Below are positions 29,705 through 34,958 of a stretch of 34,958 nt of DNA, one piece after another (within the stretch, counting starts at the first letter, position 1; each line of letters opens with the position of its first letter). The translations under genes were made by a program, and so were the position numbers. Where the stretch lies: positions 1 through 34,958 of the IMG/VR virus record IMGVR_UViG_3300019487_000950. One strand, 5' to 3'. This DNA is from a virus. The notes beneath the pieces are model-generated. The model saw only the letters and a program-made list of their open reading frames with translations, made no database searches and was not told where the DNA came from.

Positions 29705-29823
29705 CTGAACGCCTCCTTCAGGTATCCAATAATCGCGATGATCCCCTCGCCGACAATCAGCAGGCATACGAGCGCGAGCAGAACGAGCATGAAAGCGAGC
29801 GCGTCCATCCGGTTTCGTTTCAT
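29701..29823 (-). CDS. 40-aa single-span membrane protein
   Basis: ATG 29823 follows GGGAGGAAGG and overlaps the TGA of the gene upstream (ATGA). The frame ends with TGA overlapping the ATG of the zinc protein gene. Residues 8-27 (ALAFMLVLLALVCLLIVGEG) and following form a single membrane helix flanked by basic residues at the N-terminus (MKRNRMD) and a short KEAFR tail. Such tiny membrane proteins in early phage operons may be inhibitors of host functions or lysis regulators. The AAGGAGG site of the next gene lies in its last codons. Confidence 0.75.
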   Translation of the reverse strand: MKRNRMDALAFMLVLLALVCLLIVGEGIIAIIGYLKEAFR

Positions 29824-30050
29824 CCTTCCTCCCTCGCCAGCCCCGCAGGCCCCATAGAAAGCTCAGAACCTATATCTTCCGGTCGAAGCTCGCCCTGTTT
29901 TATCCTTCTCAGGCAAAGCCTCAAGCAGCCCAGAGAGAACTTCGACCGACTTGGTTGAAAAGGGACTTTGCGCCTCGCTTCGTCTAAATCCGCGAGGTCT
30001 TCTTCGCTCGCTGCAACCGGGAGGGTTGAATAGTGTTTGATTGCTTGCAT
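29820..30050 (-). CDS. Small protein, unknown function
   Basis: The product is 76 aa from the ATG at 30050 (a GTG at 30086 is also open). It is mixed: an acidic start (SEEDLADLDEARRKVPFQPS), a Cys-containing helix (LGCLRLCLRRIKQGE) and an acidic Pro/Gly tail. It ends in TGA overlapping the 40-aa membrane gene start, so it belongs to the coupled early operon. No family was recognised. Confidence 0.55.
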   Translation of the reverse strand: MQAIKHYSTLPVAASEEDLADLDEARRKVPFQPSRSKFSLGCLRLCLRRIKQGELRPEDIGSELSMGPAGLAREEG

Positions 30051-30094
30051 AACCCGGCTTTTCTCCTGTGTGACCCGGCTCACCAAAAACTACC

Positions 30095-30137
30095 GGCGCA
30101 GGCAGGAAAGCCGGGTTATCGGAAACCTGCCTGCGCC
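30095..30137. other. 12-bp perfect inverted repeat in the early-operon gap
   Basis: GGCGCAGGCAGG (30095-30106) and CCTGCCTGCGCC (30126-30137) are exact reverse complements around a 19-base loop. The 30051-30271 gap holds no convincing gene. A second inverted repeat, GGGAGTGTGG/CCACACTCCC, lies at 30209-30218 and 30256-30265. The first stem is GC-rich and could halt or attenuate transcription leftward, but no T-run follows on either strand. Confidence 0.55.
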
Positions 30138-30271
30138 CGATCCGGCGCGTGGTTCTGGGGAGCGCGCCGAACCGCTCGAAGGGGCTGTCTTTCAAAGCAT
30201 CGGAGTATGGGAGTGTGGGCGTGTGGGAGAATTAACCACCCGCATTTCCAACCAACCACACTCCCAAACGG

Positions 30272-30601
30272 CTATCCCAAGTTCGCTATCCGTCGGGCCG
30301 TGATGCTCGTAACGCCTTCCTTATAGTGATTTTCGCGGAAGGCGATTATGTCGCGGGGCAAAAAACGGAGAGGGTGTCTCTTGCCCTTTCCGCCTGACGG
30401 ATAGCGCACCACCGGGATGCGGTTCAAGCCCGCGCGCCGGTGGCGGACGGTCTCGTAATCGAGTCCCAGAAATGCCGCCACCTCGCGCACGCCCCAGGTG
30501 CCTCGAAAAAAATTCAGTTTCTCGCCGCGCTCGCCCGCGAGTTCGGCAAGCGTCGTAAGCTCTTCTCTGTAGGCCGCGAGTGCGTAGCTAACCACTGGCA
30601 T
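30272..30601 (-). CDS. Excisionase/MerR-type helix-turn-helix protein
   Basis: The product is 109 aa from the ATG at 30601. Residues about 35-60 (GTWGVREVAAFLGLDYETVR) form a helix-turn-helix of the excisionase-like winged-helix class, followed by a wing with VRYPSGGKGKRHPLRFLPRD and IIAFR, the usual order. The helical N-terminus may dimerise. It lies in the leftward early operon next to the RHH gene, as excisionases or early regulators often do. Excision of the prophage or control of the early operon are the likely roles. Confidence 0.7.
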   Translation of the reverse strand: MPVVSYALAAYREELTTLAELAGERGEKLNFFRGTWGVREVAAFLGLDYETVRHRRAGLNRIPVVRYPSGGKGKRHPLRFLPRDIIAFRENHYKEGVTSITARRIANLG

Positions 30602-30770
30602 GAAGAGACTCTTTTGCTCTGGCCGATGAAAAATCAGTCAGCTGGTTGCCCAGTCGGTCGAAACCGGCCTGCTTCTCGGCTTTCACTTCTTTGCATAGCT
30701 GCGCGGCGGCTATCGCGCGCAATGCCTCTGTACGTGGGCCGGGTTTGCGAAGGAAGATTCGACTCCTCAT
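30588..30770 (-). CDS. Small basic 60-aa protein
   Basis: The ATG at 30770 overlaps the RHH gene's TGA (ATGA). The product is Arg/Lys-rich with a helical middle (ALRAIAAAQLCKEVKAEKQA). It has no fold signature. Overlap of its 3' end with the excisionase-like gene (14 bp) and the tight coupling support translation. The function is unknown. Confidence 0.5.
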   Translation of the reverse strand: MRSRIFLRKPGPRTEALRAIAAAQLCKEVKAEKQAGFDRLGNQLTDFSSARAKESLHASG

Positions 30771-30934
30771 GCGGCCTCCTCAAGCCGTTGCAGACCTTCC
30801 TTGATAAACTTCTGCACCAGATAACTCACGGGCCGCTCCTGCTGACTCGCTCTTTCCTCAAGTTCTTTTTTGATCAGCGGCGTTACCCGAATCCCAATCG
30901 TTTTGGTTTTTACTGTCCTCTTTTTTGGCTTCAT
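30767..30934 (-). CDS. Ribbon-helix-helix (Arc/CopG-type) repressor
   Basis: The product is 55 aa from the ATG at 30934 with GGGAG 8 bases upstream; the open frame extends further but would cross the operator and promoter. TKTIGIRVTPLIKKELEERA is the beta strand and first helix of an RHH domain, with the signature I-x-I-R-V-T-x-x; RPVSYLVQKFIKEGL is the second helix. As a dimer it would bind short operator half-sites, here most likely GATGTTGTTC just upstream (30948-30967 and inverted at 30977-30986). It is the first gene of the leftward early operon and probably autoregulated. Confidence 0.8.
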   Translation of the reverse strand: MKPKKRTVKTKTIGIRVTPLIKKELEERASQQERPVSYLVQKFIKEGLQRLEEAA

Positions 30935-30947
30935 CTGAAAAACTCCC

Positions 30948-30999
30948 GATGTTGTTCGATGTTGTTCAACGACATCGAACAACATTATACAGCAACATT
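30948..30999. promoter_or_regulatory. Operator region: GATGTTGTTC half-sites
   Basis: Two direct half-sites GATGTTGTTC at 30948-30957 and 30958-30967 face an inverted GAACAACATT at 30977-30986. ATGTTGTTCGATGT (30949-30962) and ACATCGAACAACAT (30972-30985) are a perfect 14-bp dyad. A weaker inverted half-site is at 30992-30999. The dyad overlaps the -10 box and the start site of the leftward promoter, so binding would block it. RHH dimers are the likely ligands. Confidence 0.75.
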
Positions 31000-31011
31000 G
31001 AACCTTGTCAA
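30984..31011 (-). promoter_or_regulatory. Consensus sigma70 promoter, leftward early operon
   Basis: On the minus strand: TTGACA (31011-31006), 16-base spacer, TATAAT (30989-30984), a full match to both hexamers. The predicted start near 30977 lies within the operator dyad. It drives the RHH gene and, through coupled genes without obvious terminators, the leftward block to the replication genes. Confidence 0.8.
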
Positions 31012-31018
31012 TAGCAGT

Positions 31019-31047
31019 TTGACGAGGGGATTGCTTCGGAATACACT
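31019..31047 (+). promoter_or_regulatory. Putative sigma70 promoter, rightward regulator genes
   Basis: TTGACG (31019-31024), 17-base spacer, TACACT (31042-31047). The start near 31054 gives a leader of about 11 bases that carries AAGGAG before the ATG at 31065. It is weaker than the leftward promoter and lies just beside it, with the -35 boxes back to back. Confidence 0.6.
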
Positions 31048-31064
31048 GTTCAACAAGGAGCGTG

Positions 31065-31661
31065 ATGGCTAAAGTTAAAAACAACAATCAGGCTAAAAGC
31101 ATCGGCGTGAGGGTTACAGCAGACGAGCGCAAGCACCTCGAAGAGCTTATTTCTCGTTTGCAAGTACGACATCCATACTTGGATCAATCGAAGTTAATCA
31201 AAGAACTACTAGGGCTGTCTGATAGCGGTGTTGTCGCCAGCGAAGGCGTCTTTGGAGCAGACGAAAAGACCTTCACATTCCAAATGCACCCGGTGATGCG
31301 CAAAATGATAGAAGATTTCGCCGAGGCAGATGACAGGAGCTTTAACTATCTCTTCAACCAGATTCTTTGGTCTGGTCTTTTTAGCTGCCAGCATGACGAG
31401 GATCATTCATGGATGATGACCATGCGTGAAATTGAGGAATATATAGACCGGTTATTGACCGAGGCTAAAGAACAAGAAAAGGGTGAAGCACCTCTCTTGT
31501 TACCAGAAACTGTTAGTAACGGACACGCGACAACTGAGCAGAACTACTTGATGTCAACGGGCAGCGAGAAGCCTTCCCGTAAGAAGCCGCCTGCCACTGT
31601 AATAAAAGACTTGGCCGACGCGCGGAAAGATTTCGAGGAGAGAAGGAAGAAAAGGAAATAA
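31065..31661 (+). CDS. Putative phage regulator with two RHH-like segments
   Basis: The product is 198 aa from the ATG at 31065 (AAGGAG 4 bases upstream; GTG one codon earlier). The N-terminal segment KSIGVRVTADERKHLEELIS resembles the RHH strand and first helix, with DQSKLIKELLGL as a second helix. A second segment TFTFQMHPVMRKMIEDFAEA and RSFNYLFNQILWSGL repeats the strand-helix-helix order. The rest is a helical acidic stretch and a basic, disordered end. It is transcribed away from the RHH repressor across shared control DNA, and an ImmA-type protease follows directly. It is the best candidate for the maintenance repressor that the protease destroys. The fold call is moderate; the role is inferred. 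Confidence 0.6.
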   Translation: MAKVKNNNQAKSIGVRVTADERKHLEELISRLQVRHPYLDQSKLIKELLGLSDSGVVASEGVFGADEKTFTFQMHPVMRKMIEDFAEADDRSFNYLFNQILWSGLFSCQHDEDHSWMMTMREIEEYIDRLLTEAKEQEKGEAPLLLPETVSNGHATTEQNYLMSTGSEKPSRKKPPATVIKDLADARKDFEERRKKRK

Positions 31662-31708
31662 GTGTCCCCGCATTTAACCTGTTCGCACTTCGATAGATTT
31701 ATCCGGTG

Positions 31709-32161
31709 ATGGTTTCTGTTGGTTCTCAGTTGATCGATAGATTCTCGCGACTGGTTCCCGGCTTCAATCGCCGGTCGCTCGCGTTGGATGACCTTTATGG
31801 TTTGTGCGACATTCACAATATCGATGTCGTTCACCTTCCCTTGCGACGTGTCCACGGGATCGCGTTTGAAGAGGATAGCTATCGATGTATGTACATTAAC
31901 CGGCTGCTCCGCATCCCGTTTCAAATCATCGCCGGATTTCATGAGTTTTGCCATTTCGACTACCACACGGTCGATTCGCGCGTCTGCCTGTCAATGGGAG
32001 GACTTGCGAATCTGTCGAAGCGCGAACGTCAGGCTCAGGCGGTCGGCGTTGTCGCGCTAATGCCTGCCCCTTTAATCGTTGATATGACCGTCGATGACCT
32101 CATGCGAGAGTTCGAGGTCTCGCGGCAGATCGCGGAGTTTCGCGCTTCGCTGTGTTTGTAG
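31709..32161 (+). CDS. ImmA/IrrE-family metallo-endopeptidase
   Basis: The product is 150 aa from the ATG at 31709. Residues 78-82 are HEFCH, the HExxH zinc motif within IAGFHEFCHFDYH. E106 in KRERQAQAVGVVALMP is the third ligand, in the position and context (E-x-x-A ... ALMP) typical of ImmA/IrrE proteins. The N-terminal 70 residues form the helix-strand cap that ends with VHGIAFEEDSYRCMYIN. In ICEBs1 and related phages ImmA cleaves the repressor to allow induction. Here it is paired with an RHH-like rather than a Cro/CI-type regulator. It has no HTH of its own. Confidence 0.85.
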   Translation: MVSVGSQLIDRFSRLVPGFNRRSLALDDLYGLCDIHNIDVVHLPLRRVHGIAFEEDSYRCMYINRLLRIPFQIIAGFHEFCHFDYHTVDSRVCLSMGGLANLSKRERQAQAVGVVALMPAPLIVDMTVDDLMREFEVSRQIAEFRASLCL

Positions 32162-32174
32162 GGGGTACTATTGT

Positions 32175-32849
32175 ATGAAGCGGATATTGACTTGTCTTGT
32201 TGCTTTGATCTTCGCGTCGTCTTTAGTAATCGCTCAGTCCAAGTCTCCGGTTAAAAAACCGAACAAGAGGAAGACTATAACTGTTTCAGCCGACGAGCTA
32301 GAGCCGGTCGAACCAAATGGTAAAAAGAACGAATTGAAAAACGGACAGCAACGGCAAGGGATGTATTCCCTCAAAGACCTTGACCCACCTGAGATTCAAG
32401 ACGAACTTGATGCGGCAGTTTCAGAATTTATCGATGAGCGCAGTCATGGACATTGGAAGTTTATTACTGCCGATCCTGATATGAATTATTTCTGGGACTC
32501 TGACCGATTTACTATCGAGACGAATGGCAACGCCAAAGCTTGGATCAAGACCGGGTTGAAAGATTCTAGCCCGTTTGGTGCTGCAAAATACGTTCACTCC
32601 AGAAAGAAAGAGGCGTTGAGTACTAAGGGTTTTGAAAAGTTTTCCCACTCGATGAACCTACTCGAATTTGATTGCAAGAGGAGACAGATGAGAACTCTGG
32701 TCCAGATCAGCTATGACACCGATGGCTATGCGATTTCCAGCTATGAAAATCCAACTGCACCTTGGTCATCTGTAATCCCGGAATCAACCGGCGAGGATAT
32801 GCTGACGCGAGTTTGCAAACACGTCGCATTCAAACGGTCGAAGAAATAA
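32175..32849 (+). CDS. Secreted surface-adhesin-E-like protein (cargo gene)
   Basis: The product is 224 aa from the ATG at 32175. Residues 1-22 (MKRILTCLVALIFASSLVIA) form a signal peptide with an AxA-type cleavage site; there is no lipobox. After a Lys-rich linker comes a domain with HWKFITADPDMNYFWDSDRF, WIKTGLKDSS, LLEFDCKRRQMRTLVQISYD and a final ES-x-x-E-x-x-L-x-x-VCKHV. This is the surface-adhesin-E-like pattern with two conserved Cys. Such proteins are exported in many Gram-negative bacteria; their role is not settled. It is not needed for phage growth, so lysogenic-conversion cargo is likely. The base composition is more AT-rich than the head genes. Confidence 0.75.
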   Translation: MKRILTCLVALIFASSLVIAQSKSPVKKPNKRKTITVSADELEPVEPNGKKNELKNGQQRQGMYSLKDLDPPEIQDELDAAVSEFIDERSHGHWKFITADPDMNYFWDSDRFTIETNGNAKAWIKTGLKDSSPFGAAKYVHSRKKEALSTKGFEKFSHSMNLLEFDCKRRQMRTLVQISYDTDGYAISSYENPTAPWSSVIPESTGEDMLTRVCKHVAFKRSKK

Positions 32850-32873
32850 TAGGGCAGTTATTCACCTTTAAGT

Positions 32874-33209
32874 ATGAACAAAAAAGCGGGACCAAAAAGC
32901 TTCCTGTCGTTTTCTGTTCTCGGACGAATCGTCGTCGCGGGCCTGCTCGTTTATGCGCTCAGACGCCATCCCTACTCTTACTACACGATCTTGAGATGGG
33001 CCACCTCCGGCGTTTCAGCCTTCAACGCCTATATTGCCCACCAAAACGAAGCTAAGTTCTGGCTAGGTTTCTTTATCGCAATAGCTGTTCTGTTCAATCC
33101 AATCGTGCCTATCTACATGGCCCGCCAAACTTGGGCTACTGTGGACATTATTACTGCTGTCATCATGCTGGTATCGATCTTTTTCGTTCGAGAGCTAAAG
33201 GAGAACTGA
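32874..33209 (+). CDS. Three-span membrane protein (DUF6804-like)
   Basis: The product is 111 aa with hydrophobic spans at about 16-31 (VLGRIVVAGLLVYALR), 58-80 (FWLGFFIAIAVLFNPIVPIY) and 85-105 (ATVDIITAVIMLVSIFFV). YYTILRWATSGVSAFNAYIA between the first two may form another span or re-entrant helix. YTxLRWxxSGVSAFxAYxA, LFNPxxPxxMxRxxWxxxD is the pattern of a small membrane family I associate with DUF6804, of unknown function, mostly seen in bacteria and their mobile elements. It is followed by a coupled small gene (TGATG). It may be a superinfection-exclusion or other cargo protein, by analogy only. Confidence 0.7.
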   Translation: MNKKAGPKSFLSFSVLGRIVVAGLLVYALRRHPYSYYTILRWATSGVSAFNAYIAHQNEAKFWLGFFIAIAVLFNPIVPIYMARQTWATVDIITAVIMLVSIFFVRELKEN

Positions 33210-33361
33210 TGGCAAAAGGGAAAGAAGCAGCAACGCTTGATGATGTGCTAAAGACACTCAAACAGATACTCGCGCAGTTGAAGTATCTTCGAGCGGATTT
33301 GAACATCCGACAGGGAGTCGGACCCGACAGGCAAGAGGACAGGGACTCTAATCAGGAGTGA
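33209..33361 (+). CDS. 50-aa helical protein coupled to the membrane gene
   Basis: The ATG at 33209 overlaps the TGA of the DUF6804-like gene, with AAGGAG 5 bases upstream. The product (MAKGKEAATLDDVLKTLKQI then LAQLKYLRADLNIRQ) is one amphipathic helix with a Leu heptad and an acidic disordered tail. It could form a coiled coil or cap the membrane protein. Its last 14 bases overlap the convergent gene at 33348-33515. The function is unknown. Confidence 0.7.
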   Translation: MAKGKEAATLDDVLKTLKQILAQLKYLRADLNIRQGVGPDRQEDRDSNQE

Positions 33362-33515
33362 GACCCATAGCGTTAGCTATCCTCAGAGCGTTTTCGAAGT
33401 GGTCATACTCCCGGAAATTCGCTCTAATGTATTCCCCAAGCCGAACTGCCTGTTCGATCTTCTCGGCTCTCTCTCTACTTAGAGTGATCGTCTTATTTGC
33501 TGTCTCGTCGCTCAT
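33348..33515 (-). CDS. 55-aa helical protein, possibly leaderless
   Basis: ATG 33515 to TAG 33348. The product begins MSDETANKTITLSRERAEKI and continues with EQAVRLGEYIRANFREYDHF and ENALRIANAM, a helical RHH-like or coiled protein with an N-terminal T-I-T-L-S strand. An extended -10 box TGATATACT (TATACT at 33528-33523) ends 7 bases before the ATG, so the transcript would start at or near the ATG. No ribosome binding site is present. It converges on the 50-aa gene with 14 bp overlap. Its nature as a small regulator is inferred from the strand-helix start. Confidence 0.55.
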   Translation of the reverse strand: MSDETANKTITLSRERAEKIEQAVRLGEYIRANFREYDHFENALRIANAMGLTPD

Positions 33516-33612
33516 GTTGCGCAGTATATCACAGATTGAACTCGCGCGGCTTATGTGTTAAAACCGACTCCGGCTGTGGCAAGCCGAATGGCAGCGCGGA
33601 GATAGTCTCAAC

Positions 33613-33694
33613 AACGAGTCGCTCCGGAGCATGCTTCGCCGACCCTGCGCTGCGGGGAATTGTCACCGGCTGGCATGCTCCGAAGCGGCTCGTT
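33613..33694. repeat. Long imperfect inverted repeat upstream of integrase
   Basis: 22-bp arms (33613-33634 and 33673-33694) match at 20 positions around a 38-bp centre. The right arm ends 13 bases before the preferred integrase ATG. The sequence could be arm-type binding sites of the integrase, part of attP, or a hairpin that controls integrase expression. There is no gene in 33516-33707. Confidence 0.8.
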
Positions 33695-33707
33695 CGTTTT
33701 TGCTCCT

Positions 33708-34958
33708 ATGATAAAGAAAGTCGAAAGGATCATCGACGGCAAGCCCCGCGATGTGTGGGTGTATGACATCCGGCTCGGAGGCCGCAGGCTCAGAACGCCG
33801 AGGGACTCCTACTTCACCACACGAGACGAGTGCAGGGACGCGGTCGACGCTATCCGCGCCGATTACAGACGGGGCATCTATCGCTTCCCTGCGGATGAGG
33901 TGATTGTTAGCCTGAAAGAAGTCCGCGATGAGTGGATGAAAAAACTGAAGCGAAACAACAGTCACCCTTCGACGATTCGGAGAGCGGAGAGGAGCTTCTG
34001 CTGCCTGTCGCTCGTCATCCCGCTGTCGTCGTCGGTTATGAAACTCACTGATAAGCACCTTGAGCGGCTGGTCGGATTACGCGAGGCTGCCAATATCAAA
34101 ACACAGACGATCTTCGCCGACCTCACCCCGATACTTGCAGCCCTCAAGCAGGCGGTGAAGAAATACCCGGAACTCAAAGGCTGGCAGCCACCAGAAAGAC
34201 CGACACATATCGCAGGCAAGAAGTCGCGCCGCAACCGGGTGATCACCCTCGACGAAGAGCGCGCGATTCTCTCCGAACTGAGACGACCGCCGGAGGGAGT
34301 AGAAGCCAGATACAAAACCGTGCGCGAGCAGACCGCAGACGTTTTCGAGACCGCTCTAAGGACAGCCATGCGCGTCGGTGAAATCTTCGCGCTCCGCTGG
34401 TCGGATGTGTACTTTGATCGCAGTCCCGGTCATCCGCACGGGTGGATACTTGTCCGGGCCACGAAGACCGGAGACAGATCCACCGACAGCACGGATGATC
34501 GCGTCGTGCCGATCTCGCCCGCGCTACATGCATTACTCTTGCGGCGCAAGGCTGTATCAACCTCCGAATGGGTTTTCCCCGCGCATGGCACAAGAAAAGC
34601 GGAAGCCGGACATCAGACACAGATGTTTTGGGCGTTTAAGAAAGCCTGTGAGCGAGCGCGTGTTCTGCACGGGAGATTCACACCGGGAGGACTGGTCTTT
34701 CACGACACGCGACACACCGCCGTCACAAGGATGCTTCAGGCCGGCCACGATCTGCGCACGGTCATGGATATAGCCGGTCACAAGAGCGTAACGACGGCGA
34801 TGATCTACGCGCATTCAACCGCCGGGTCAAGGTATGCCGCCGTCGAGTCGGCTGATTTCTCCGAGTCCAGTTTAAGTCCGTCGAACATGCACAAAAAGCC
34901 CATTGAAGCCATAGAGACCAAAACAGCGCCAGACGATAAACACAGTATCAAAAGCTAA
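33708..34958 (+). CDS. int: Tyrosine recombinase / phage integrase
   Basis: The product is 416 aa from the ATG at 33708; TTG 33660 or ATG 33675 would lengthen it across the inverted repeat. The N-terminal ~70 residues (MIKKVERIIDGKPRDVWVYD, RLGGRRLRT) are the arm-binding type; about 75-160 is the SAM-like core-binding domain. The catalytic domain keeps every key residue (numbered from this ATG): R222 in TAMRVGEIFAL, K253 in RATKTGD, H332 and R335 in FHDTRHTAVTRML, H358 in AGHKS and Y367 in MIYAHST. It is therefore probably active. The stop TAA is the last three bases of the window. It would integrate and excise the phage; the target site is outside the window or not visible. Confidence 0.93.
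   Translation: MIKKVERIIDGKPRDVWVYDIRLGGRRLRTPRDSYFTTRDECRDAVDAIRADYRRGIYRFPADEVIVSLKEVRDEWMKKLKRNNSHPSTIRRAERSFCCLSLVIPLSSSVMKLTDKHLERLVGLREAANIKTQTIFADLTPILAALKQAVKKYPELKGWQPPERPTHIAGKKSRRNRVITLDEERAILSELRRPPEGVEARYKTVREQTADVFETALRTAMRVGEIFALRWSDVYFDRSPGHPHGWILVRATKTGDRSTDSTDDRVVPISPALHALLLRRKAVSTSEWVFPAHGTRKAEAGHQTQMFWAFKKACERARVLHGRFTPGGLVFHDTRHTAVTRMLQAGHDLRTVMDIAGHKSVTTAMIYAHSTAGSRYAAVESADFSESSLSPSNMHKKPIEAIETKTAPDDKHSIKS
33994..34016. repeat. 23-bp direct repeat, right copy
   Basis: Identical and in the same orientation to 717-739. It lies within the core-binding domain part of the integrase gene, encoding ERSFCCLSLVI-like residues that fit the fold. The distance between copies is 33277 bp. 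Confidence 0.8.

Noticed and set aside
33358-33561. Plus-strand frame of 67 codons
   Set aside because: The opposite strand holds a better small gene (33348-33515) with a promoter-like -10 box; the plus frame has no ribosome binding site.
717-34016. The 23-bp direct repeat as attL/attR
   Set aside because: Both copies lie within phage genes (lysin and integrase) and the lysin continues past the left edge, so the prophage ends are not at these copies. It is kept only as an unexplained repeat.
1-34958. tRNA, rRNA or tmRNA genes
   Set aside because: I saw no cloverleaf with a GTTCRA-type loop and matching acceptor stem on either strand, though a dedicated scan was not possible.

Overview
The window is almost entirely one temperate tailed bacteriophage genome (a prophage or a phage contig). 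It runs from a lysis or virion peptidase cut by the left edge to a complete tyrosine integrase whose stop codon is the last base. The portal, terminase, scaffold, capsid, three adaptor-like proteins and a large nozzle-like protein are present, and no sheath, tube or tape-measure gene is visible, which points to a short-tailed (podovirus-like) virion. The host cannot be named from the sequence. Strong Shine-Dalgarno sites, fairly high GC and a secreted surface-adhesin-E-like cargo protein fit a Gram-negative bacterium. The many short dyad repeats made me think of Acidobacteriota, but that is only a guess.

Layout. Bases 1-17642 are a minus-strand morphogenesis block. In transcription order it holds scaffold, small head proteins, major capsid protein, a beta-helix protein, LamG and beta-rich decoration-like proteins, three adaptors, the nozzle, two LVIVD-propeller fibre proteins with a glycosyltransferase between them, a GNAT acetyltransferase, two internal-virion-like proteins and an M15 peptidase. 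A good sigma70-like promoter precedes the scaffold. Bases 17772-19526 hold a nucleic-acid enzyme cluster (P-loop kinase, VRR-NUC nuclease, zinc-finger protein, a 56-aa protein). Bases 19640-24763 hold portal and both terminase subunits. Bases 24850-30934 are the early/replication block: small zinc-ribbon and membrane proteins, a relic of an IS200/IS605 transposase, a ParB-like protein, winged-helix proteins and a replication-initiator-like gene that carries an iteron array. Small translationally coupled genes and a ribbon-helix-helix (RHH) repressor complete it. Nearly every start overlaps the preceding stop.

At about 31.0 kb is a divergent control region. A consensus TTGACA-16-TATAAT promoter drives the leftward RHH gene and probably the early operon, with palindromic operators over its start site. 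A second promoter drives rightward a gene with two RHH-like segments, followed by an ImmA/IrrE metalloprotease. This looks like the lysogeny switch, with RHH proteins where lambda-type phages use CI/Cro. Bases 32175-33361 look like more AT-rich cargo: a secreted protein, a membrane protein and a small helical protein. Then come a small possibly leaderless minus-strand gene, an 82-bp inverted repeat and the integrase.

The most notable features are the iteron array read in two frames inside the initiator gene, the RHH-ImmA switch, a family of short palindromes (a 6 x 15-bp array plus scattered relatives that follow stops or precede starts), and several genes of 38-56 codons.
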